Origin: Dipteris shenzhenensis | Lineage: Eukaryota > Polypodiophyta > Polypodiopsida > Gleicheniales | NCBI GenBank assembly: GCA_047967505.1 | Contig: CM106540.1 | Length of the DNA: 64,000 bases | Strand: one strand, 5' to 3' | In this document: piece by piece, positions 56,755 through 64,000 of the stretch | Position numbering within the stretch: the first letter of the stretch is position 1 | How the letters are laid out: each line of letters opens with the position of its first letter | Made by a program: the position numbers and the translations under genes | The notes under the pieces: model-generated | Databases searched by the model: none | What the model was told of the DNA's origin: nothing | What the model saw: the letters and a program-made list of their open reading frames with translations, nothing else

Positions 56755-58612
56755 ACATATTTGCTTGCAATTATACTGATATGAAGGGAGTAGACCCTAA
56801 GTTCTATCAATGCAAGATCAATTTAAAGCAAGATACTATTCTAGTGGTGCAAGGAAGATATAGAATGAATCCCAACTATGCAAAGCAAGTCAAAGAAGAG
56901 ATTGATAAGTTGTTGAGAGTTGGTTTTATATATCCTCTCACCCATGTTACATGGCTTTTGCCTATTGTCATTGTGCCCAAATAGAATGGAAAGCTCAAAA
57001 TATGTGTGACTACAAAAAGCTGACTACTGCTGCCACCATTACTGACCCTTTCCCTCTACCATTTTGTGACTCTTTGCTAGATGTATCAGGTCATGAAATT
57101 TATAGTTTTCTTGATGGTTTCAGTGGCTATAACCAGATAAGAATGGCACTTGAAGATAAGGACAAAACAACATTTTTCACTAAGTGGGGAGTATTTGCTT
57201 CTAATGTCATGACCTTTAGTCTTATGAATGCTTCGCCAACCTTTTAAAAGTACATCTAGAAGGTGTTTGCTGAGTATCTTACATCTTTGATGAAAGTCTT
57301 ACTTGATGATTTTTCAGTATTTGGGAAAAGAATGGAACATCTGCAACACTTGGGTTTATGTTTTGCAAAGTGTAGAGTGGTTGGTCTCAGGTTAAACCAA
57401 GTGTAGAGTGGTTGGTCTCAGGTTAAACCAAGTGTAGAGTGGTTGGTCTCAGTTAAACCAAGCCAAATGTGCATTTGCTGTGAGTAGAGAAATTCTCCTA
57501 GGGCATATTATCTCACGGAGGGAATGGAGATAGATCCCATTAAAGTGTCAGCCATACAACATGCCAAACCACCCAAAAACATAAAGCAACTTCAGATATT
57601 TATAGGCCAGATTAAATGACACTGCAAATTTCTTAGATACCTTATGCATAGGCCTAGAAAGCAACATGCCATTATTGATTACTTGAGTAGGCTGCAATTA
57701 GGGGAAGCTCTAATAGGTATACTAGATGAACTTCCTGATGCAGGCATTTTTATGGTAAGAATTGAAGAACCAATAAATTGATATGATAAAATGATGTTCT
57801 TTCTTATTGATGGTTTGATCTCTGAAACATTAACTAGGGGTCAGAGAGAGAAACTTGTTTGATAGAGTAGACCTTTCCTAGTAATTGCTGGTGTTTTGTA
57901 TAGAAGTGGAATTGACCAGGTGACCAAAACATGTGCGCAAGATCATGAGTAGAAGGATGTCATAGCTGAAGCCCATGGAGGATTAGGAGGAGGACACTTC
58001 TTTGGAGATATTATAGGTAAAAAGATTTTGCAAGCTGGTCTGTGGTGGCCTACAATTTTGAAAGATGCTCATAATTGGGCCAAAGCATGTTTGCCATCTC
58101 AGAGAGATGATAGGCCACTTAACAGTGATAGGATGCCCCATCAACCAATTCTCCCCTTGGGACCTTTTCAGAAATGGGGACTAGATTTTATTGGACCCAT
58201 CAAACTTCCAGCAAAGTTTTTAGGTAATCAATATATTGCCACTGACTATTGTACAAAATGTGTTGAAGCTGTAGCACTCAAAACATGCAAGGTTGGGACT
58301 GTGGCACATTTTCTTTTATCACAGCATTGTCACTAGATTTGGTGTTCCTATTGAAACAGTGTTTGATAGAGGGACCCATTTTGTCAACAAAACAATTAGG
58401 AAGACGACTAAAATGCACATGATGTTGCATAAAAAGTCTATAGCCTATTACCCACAAGCCAATGCATAGGTAGAGAGCTCCAACAAACAAATGAAAAAAG
58501 TGTGTAGAAGAACAGTAGCTTATCACCCAGAGGATTGGGATTAGCACTTGGATTTAGTGCTATGGGCACTTAGAACATCACACAAGGTTGCAATTGGATT
58601 AACACCCTTTAG
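56755..58612 (+). pseudogene. Gypsy pol remnant (RT, RNase H border, integrase)
   Basis: RT begins with VKEEIDKLLRVGFIYPLTHV and LLPIVIVPK (56,781-56,984). It continues after a frame change with CDYKKLTTAATITDPFPLPF and GHEIYSFLDGFSGYNQIRMA (57,000-57,150), then a VLLDDFSVFG-type active site (about 57,295) with the catalytic Asp pair present. The YFAK..L region is disrupted by a 31-bp triplication at 57,368-57,459. RNase H is mostly lost. The integrase part starts at [20 protein letters not shown] (about 57,960) and continues [33 protein letters not shown] and [15 protein letters not shown] (58,028-58,270). After a frameshift it ends with GVPIETVFDRGTHFVNKT and LALRTSHKVAIGLTPFRL-like sequence to about 58,612. 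The order RT before integrase defines Gypsy. Many stops are present. Confidence 0.82.
57368..57459. repeat. 31-bp triplication inside the Gypsy RT
   Basis: Units aagtgtagagtggttggtct + caggttaaacc at 57,368-57,398, 57,399-57,429 and 57,430-57,459. The third unit lacks one g. Each unit encodes part of the RT thumb and shifts the frame. Confidence 0.93.
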
Positions 58613-59012
58613 ATTATCAGCTCGATGTCAAGAATGCATTTCTCAATGGTTATCTAGACGAGGAAGTCTACATGCAACAACTAGCAGAATGACATTATGA
58701 ATGGAAAATTGCAGCAAGGCAATTATGCATCTTCTAGCAGGCAGGGTGATGATAGAAATGAGCATCTATTTATGGTGCAGCATATGACCAATTCTATGAC
58801 AAGTGCAGAAGAACAAAATGATGTGTGGTATGTTGACTTAGGTGCGTCAAACCACATGACAGGTCATGCAGAATCGATGCAAGATGCAAGGAAAATGGAA
58901 AAGCCAGGATTTGTGGAGACTGGTGATGGATGGCAGAGAAGCCAAAATGCAAACAGCAATGTTGAATGCTACTATTGTGGCAAAATGGGTCATATGGCTA
59001 AGGACTGCTGGA
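58613..59012 (+). pseudogene. Rearranged Copia fragments (RT, gag end/protease, zinc knuckle)
   Basis: Three Copia pieces on the plus strand are joined in non-native order. First comes an RT piece QLDVKNAFLNGYLDEEVYMQQ-type (about 58,618-58,680). Then the gag C-terminus and protease, MNGKLQQGNYASSSRQ and DVWYVDLGASNHMTGHAESM (58,697-58,925; the active-site Ser is changed to Leu). Last comes an upstream gag piece QNANSNVECYYCGKMGHMAK with the zinc knuckle (58,926-59,012). In the intact family (see 19.4-20.7 kb) the knuckle precedes the protease and RT comes last. Junctions fall at short shared words such as agaatgacattatg and gatgg. Confidence 0.82.
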
Positions 59013-59933
59013 TTTTGAGCATCAGACATGGCTGAAATCTGATTTGATTACAAACGGAGAGAAATAACTGACTGAAACGAAGCACAGAGGAGGATGGAGC
59101 AAAAGGAAACCGTCCCGAATGAAGCTGACGGAAGGAGATGCTGAAATCTGGCGAATCGGAAGCCCGTGAGTCCCGAAGCCTCCCCGAACCCACAATCCGG
59201 ATGCACGTGCTGCTGTAGTAGCTGTACGGTCTACTGACGCAGGCCGTACGGTCGCTGATGTGGCCTGTACGGCTGCTGACGCAGGCCGTACAAGGGCTGA
59301 CGGAGGTCGTACAGTGCTGACGTAACTGTACGGCGTCCGTACAGTTCTGAAGGTACAAGGCGTAGTCGCAAATCGGTGCAGCAGCAGGTGCAGGGCTGGC
59401 AAAAACAGTCCGTACAGGCTGTACAGCTGTTGCAGGGCCCTCGAAGACTGCGCAGGCTGACGCAAGCAGGGGCAGATGCGGGAGACTGCTCGAGGCAAGG
59501 CGATGCTGACGCAAGCGATGTACGGACGAGGCTGGCTGTCTGGCATAGGAATCGAGGTAGAGGCTCGAAGATCTAGGCTGCTTGTGGGTAGGCTAGTACC
59601 CTGCCCTCACCTATATAGGGTGCAGGGCAGCCTTATTTGGAAGCTGAGCTTCCAAAAAAGGCCAAGCCCCTCCAGCTTTGGAGGGGTGCTTTTTCGAAAA
59701 AAGCAACCCCCCCTGCGTAGGCTGCACGCAGCCCTAGGCGCAGGCTGTTCGCAGCCTGTTGCGCAGGCTATTGACAGCCTGTTGCGCAGGCTGTCAAGCC
59801 TCTACTAGCCCCGTCTACTCCGCCCCTTCCCAAGCACTGCATCCCCGCCTCCCTTGCTGTCTTTTTTCTGCACATCTCTCCTACTTTTCTGCTCTATTTC
59901 TCCACCCTCTAAACTTCTCTCATAGGGTTTATG
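59013..59933. other. GC-rich structured segment with tandem repeats and hairpins
   Basis: No believable protein. It holds a tandem repeat around ctgacgcaggccgtac (59,220-59,345), a tatata-like promoter core (cctatatagg, about 59,610), and then perfect short hairpins at 59,636-59,656 (10-bp stem), 59,667-59,686 (8-bp stem) and 59,688-59,704 (7-bp stem). After these, repeated aggctg....cagcct palindromes run at about 59,715-59,795. It is followed by a mid-gag Gypsy fragment. It may be an LTR/leader of a Gypsy element. Confidence 0.55.
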
Positions 59934-60490
59934 TCAGGTAAAGCCTTGCTATGGTGGAAAGAACTCCAGCCTAAGCCTGATACTTGGACAGATTTTGAGG
60001 GCATCTTCAGGAAGGAGTTCCTGAAGAAGGAGGATGACTACGATATCGTTGGCAAGCTCAAGGCCCTCGATATGTCAAAATTAAACTTGACCTTTGAAGT
60101 TTATCTTCAAAGATTTAGGGATGTGCAAACCAGGGCCACTAAAATGGATCGTGTACCATGGGAGAGCAGGACTTGGATTACACTCCTGTGGGAGAGGAGG
60201 ATCAGGGTCTCTATGACGACCTGATAACTAAAAAAGCCTTCAGTGAGTTTACGACTGCTCTTGATGGCAAATTCGAGCAGGTCAATGCTAATCAATCGGG
60301 GTTGACACAGCAACTCCAAGGGATACAAGCAACTCTGACTCTTCTGGCTAGCACTGTACAGGCACTCACTGAATCTTTTTCTCATTTGGATAGGGGTGGA
60401 ATTGGAAGTGTACTTGCCACTTGTGCAACCAAGTGTCAACTACCTCCTTTGTTCTTGATTTTTGGTCACCTGGAAAAGGATCCAGAGTGA
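59931..60490 (+). pseudogene. Gypsy gag fragment
   Basis: Opens mid-domain at MSGKALLWWKELQPKPDTWT, then FEGIFRKEFLKKEDDYDI and LTFEVYLQRFRDVQTRATKM, the retrotransposon gag (PF03732-like) pattern. After a frame change, 60,158-60,490 is open with a coiled-coil-like segment FEQVNANQSGLTQQLQGIQA. The N-terminal gag half is absent: the upstream sequence is the GC-rich segment. It ends near 60,490 against an inverted Copia piece. Confidence 0.7.
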
Positions 60491-60514
60491 TATTCGGGCC
60501 TAGCACTGAAGCCA

Positions 60515-60762
60515 TGGCATCCGCATGCATCCAACGTAAACATCCTGCCCTTCTTCTTTCCTTTTGCTATCAAGCGACCATTATTTTTCATATCCTCAAC
60601 AAAGCATACATGAGGATTAAATCTGACCTGCAAGCCCTGCTCAACCATATGACCAATAGAAACCAGGTTCTTGGTGATGTTCGGGACGTGAAATACATCA
60701 GACAAGTATTTCTTTTTCCCATCCTGCATAGACAAAGGAATTTTGCCAATCTGCACAATAGA
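60515..60762 (-). pseudogene. Copia gag-pre-integrase fragment, third copy
   Basis: The minus strand reads IVQIGKIPLSMQDGKKKYLS, DVFHVPNITKNLVSIGHMVE, QGLQVRFNPHVCFVED and GRLIAKGKKKGRMFTLDA, the same segment as in Copia I (2,510-2,745) and Copia II (19,398-19,610). It begins and ends abruptly inside non-Copia sequence and has the opposite orientation to the Copia pieces 1.5 kb to its left. No LTR is near. Confidence 0.85.
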
Positions 60763-62838
60763 GGTAGTAGTGCCTATGGAATTTCTTGTAGGTAGCTTGA
60801 GAGTGGCGATAGATAATAGACTATCCCTAGAAGATTCCATTAATGCAAGATTAGAACAACTTCTACAATTGGATTAGGATAGGCTCACAAGCTCACATAC
60901 CACTGATATTATTTAGAAAAGGAGGGCAGCATGGATTAATAGAAACATGAAGTTCAAGTTGTTTGTTAACATCAACAGAGTACAACTGCCAAATGTAGGG
61001 TAATCAATGAGTAAAGGTGACCAAGCCGAATGATCTACTTCAACAGGACAAGCTCAAGGGAGTTTGATATCCAAATACACCAAGGTCAATGATTACAAGC
61101 AATGTGCACATGGAAGGAGTATAGCTCAAACTCAGGGAGTTTGATCCCCAAATACCCAAAGCCCACCCCAAAGTCCAAATATTCTAGGCAACGTGCACAG
61201 GCTGCATGTTATTTCCTTATCAATACTATTCATGATTCGAGAGGGCGCCAACACCTTGTTTGGTATTTGGAGAGAATGCAGTTGCTAGTAAAGACAAATA
61301 CTATGAGTAGGGATTCTTATGCGACGCTGAGTGCAATCGAGAAGGGGACAAAGATATCGTGGGTGCATCTACTTCACTCATGGCTTATGAGTGAGATAGC
61401 CAAAAAGGATTTGAGCACTTCAGATTCTCATTCCAAGATAGAACCATTTATTGCTACCTTATTTGAATTTTTCATCCAGATCGGTACGATGAACACAGAG
61501 ATAATCATTTAGTATCAAGAGAAGCACACCAAAGCAATGCAAGATAACCAGCATGAGGAAGAAAAGACAAAGGAAGCCATGCTTGGAAGATGCTCAATAC
61601 TCCAAAGATGAAGCTACTATGGCTGTGTATGGCCAATCTTTGGCAGAATGCCTATGGGATACACCCTTAGCAAGAGAAGAGTTGTTAGCTAGCCTAGCAA
61701 AGCCTTAATCTGCCAAGAAAATTAAATTAAGTCCTCAGGCAAAATCCATGCTTACAAAGATAGAGACCTAGAAAAAATGAGAGGAGGACATTGCCAGTAT
61801 ATTGCTCACATCACCTCCCTTAGGCCCCTTTGATGCCTTTTTTCCTATCCACAAATTGATAAACTTCAAGCAATCCCCAATACAAGATGTGACTAGTCCA
61901 CTAGCAGTAGGAATAGTCTCTAGCATGGAGGCAAAACATGCCCTCATAGTCTTGCAGAACTATTTTGATAACTAGAGAAAGGTATAAATGCAGGTGCAAA
62001 AGCAAGTGTAGGAGCTGACAGAAGAGATAAGAAGACGTTACACAAGTATATGCTTAAGCAATCAGAATGCAGAAGAAGTTAGATGACACTTAGTCAGAAC
62101 TAGAGGCAATCAAGAGAGAATATGACCAATAAAAAGAAGTGCAAGATAAGAAAATCTTGAAGATCACTACCCAAGTGAGAGTACAGAAGGAATGCCTACC
62201 AACTGTAACAACTTGGCTTTAGGAAATGAAAACAAATTTTTTTCTACAACCAGAACGAATGGGTACAGCCCACACAGACTCAAATATTGAAAATATTATA
62301 CTGAAGGATTGAATCCATGCATTGGAAGGAGTTGAACAACAGCTCGAGGATATGGCAAAAGAGGTAGATGGAGTTTTCCTCAACTCCTTCGAAATCAAGG
62401 ATATGAAGAATCAGTTGGTAAAGATGTCTCAAGACCTATCGTCAAATCTCAAAAAACTCATGTTCATAATTACTCAATGACCTTATGATGCTTTTGCATC
62501 TACTGCATATGCATATGATATCATGGCACATGAAAGAGACGCTTCGATCTAAAGCATAGGATGCAAAACAGAGGCAGATGCCCATGCATGATGACACAAC
62601 ATTGTTTGGTTTGAAATAGTTTGAGAAGCCGGGTGCAACACACCAGCAAAACCTATCAATAGAGTTGGATGCAAAGCACACCACATGAAGGAACATGGTG
62701 GAAAGCAGGAGAGAGAGAGGGTAGGCTAGGGAGAGAGGAAGTGATACTCAAAAGGAGACATAATAAAATGGGAATGAAATGACTAGAGCAATGAACAAAA
62801 TTGAGAGTACTCACATGTAGACTAAAGAGCTTGTAGCT
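60763..62838 (+). pseudogene. Decayed unidentified ORFs, probably retroelement-derived
   Basis: A 136-codon plus-strand frame at 61,102-61,512 (RQRAQAACYFLINTIHDSRG, HLLHSWLMSEIAKKDLS) is followed by fragments with coiled-coil character, for example ALEGVEQQLEDMAKEVDG and MKNQLVKMSQDLSSNLKKLM at about 62,315-62,470. The stretches are on one strand and collinear but broken by many stops. They may be one old gag-like or transposon-accessory gene. No named family was recognised. Confidence 0.3.
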
Positions 62839-63147
62839 TGATACTTGATTCATTTGACACTAGACAAGTACAACTCTTATATAAGAGCGCACACACACAT
62901 ATGAACACCTATGCATATGGGATAACTCCCAATATGACATGTGGCACCCATAGAACACACTAGAGTAGAACTCACTGTGGGGGTTAAAGGTCACTATGCC
63001 TTTACCCTAGTTATGTACAATACTCAAACACATATATAAATGAATGAAAAAGAAGATTAGGGTGTTTTACACCCACCAAAACTTGTGTTGCTCTTTGTTT
63101 CTCTCTCTCCCTCTTCCATTCTTGCTTCTGTTGAGAGAAGTCTCAAC
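62839..63147 (+). repeat. 5' LTR end of an element running off the right edge
   Basis: The right boundary is set by the primer binding site at 63,148. The segment contains a TATA-like palindrome ctcttatataagag (about 62,874-62,887) and a second tatata (about 63,032). The left boundary is a guess because no second copy exists in the window. Confidence 0.5.
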
Positions 63148-63160
63148 TGGTATCAGAGCC
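63148..63160 (+). other. Primer binding site (initiator tRNA-Met)
   Basis: tggtatcagagcc followed by cgggtgatc, an exact match to the plant Copia primer binding site. It starts a plus-strand LTR element whose body lies mostly beyond base 64,000. Confidence 0.88.
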
Positions 63161-64000
63161 CGGGTGATCTAACTGAGCGTGTGTGAATGCTTGGAAGCTC
63201 AGCAGCTCTATGGGAGGAAGAAGAAGCTTTGTGGGAAGTTTTGTGGGTGACTTTACTTGCATCCGAGTGTGCAAAGACTTGGAGGAGCCTTTGGAAAAGT
63301 CACTTTGGTTTTGCGAAGTGGTTTTGAGAGCCTGTTAAGTGTTTTCAAAGAAAAAGTCGTTTTTCGTAATTTTCCCTATTCCATTCGATGACAGAGACTC
63401 TGTATTGACTTGTAGAGGCAACTATTGCTTGCTTTTGGTGTCCACTTCACTTCAAGAGCTTGGAAACACCTTCATTCTTGAATTTGGGATCATTTCATTG
63501 GATTTTTGACTCACTGTGTCAATTTCTGCGTTTTTCTACCCAGGAGTTGGAACTCAAGTTTGGGGCAACCATTTGCAAATCTATCAGTTCCGGTGGACTC
63601 AGGAGGTCCTAAAACTTCTATGTTGCTCATCATTCGCACTCTGGTGGAGTTTGCAAACAGCTTTGTTTCCAAAAACGTTTTTCAGTCCATGTATTGGACC
63701 TAGTGATTGAGACCACAGTTTCCAAAACTGTCTGTCCCATTGCGTTTCGGACGCCAAAAACCCCTACCTGTCAGTTCTTATGCAATTCGGTGGAGCATTT
63801 TAAGATGCTCCAAGTAAGTATTTTATGTGCATAATATCTTTTTCTTTTCAAATTTGTGAGTGAATAGCTATAAGCAAATAATCAACCACCTCCTTGCGGG
63901 TTCAGTTCATACTACCTACTAGCATTTCACGTATTGCATCGAAGGACGTGAAAGATTGTATTTACAAGATGGGCGAGCTTGTGAGGTATGTGAGCTCAAA
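63161..64000 (+). other. Leader of the right-edge LTR element
   Basis: About 840 bp downstream of the primer binding site. No gag motif appears before the edge. The final frame (ISRIASKDVKDCIYKMGELV) is open at the window end and might be the first gag codons or a cryptic exon. This cannot be decided here. Confidence 0.35.

Noticed and set aside
59022-59546. Two overlapping 174-codon minus-strand frames
   Set aside because: Two different frames are open over the same GC-rich tandem repeat, so low stop-codon density explains both. No motif is present in either.

Overview
This is nuclear DNA of a land plant, dominated by transposable elements, with one recognisable and apparently intact host gene. 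The evidence is an 18-exon gene with GT-AG introns, Copia and Gypsy LTR retrotransposons, LINEs whose ORF1 carries a plant-type gag (DUF4283-like) or coiled-coil/RRM protein, initiator-tRNA-Met primer binding sites, and long GA microsatellites. An 11.2-kb retroelement-filled intron and a DUF7869-type transposase suggest, weakly, a large-genome plant outside the angiosperms (fern, lycophyte or gymnosperm). The species cannot be named from the sequence.

Layout. 1-11 kb holds a 5'-truncated Copia element on the minus strand (Copia I, 0.64-2.84 kb), an unidentified 132-codon ORF (5.0-5.4 kb) and a decayed plus-strand Copia (Copia III, 6.6-9.4 kb). 11.4-14.9 kb is a minus-strand DUF7869-type transposase with two accessory ORFs. 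It abuts a 181-bp satellite array (15.0-16.4 kb) with a trimeric higher-order structure. 16.5-21.6 kb holds a LINE 3' half, a Gypsy protease fragment fused through a G-rich minisatellite to the 5' half of a second Copia (Copia II), its LTR and its primer binding site. 21.6-28.5 kb is mostly unrecognised intergenic DNA with microsatellites, a LINE tail, a Helitron-like hairpin and a TC-rich minisatellite.

28,543-44,620 (+) encodes a 486-residue sugar transporter of the ERD6-like (ESL) subfamily of the major facilitator superfamily: 18 exons, intact frame, 12 predicted membrane segments and all the family signatures. Intron 7 (30,470-41,697) contains a LINE (LINE A, +) split by a second related LINE (LINE B, -) inserted with an 8-bp GA direct repeat, followed by a DUF4283/zinc-knuckle ORF1 remnant.

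44.6-64 kb is again intergenic. It holds a gag-only Copia-type element with two LTRs (47.65-49.94 kb), long GA tracts, a LINE fragment (51.6-52.0 kb), a 28-bp inverted repeat (55.4 kb), a decayed Gypsy pol (56.8-58.6 kb), and a mosaic of Copia RT, Copia gag/protease, a structured GC-rich segment, Gypsy gag and inverted Copia pieces (58.6-60.8 kb). The right edge carries an LTR end with a primer binding site, starting an element that leaves the window.

Only the transporter looks like a functioning host gene. Everything else recognisable is mobile-element sequence, nearly all broken by stops, frameshifts or deletions. The most unusual structures are the satellite higher-order array, the LINE-in-LINE nest, the gag-only LTR element, the shuffled Copia/Gypsy mosaic and a run of short hairpins at 59.64-59.80 kb.
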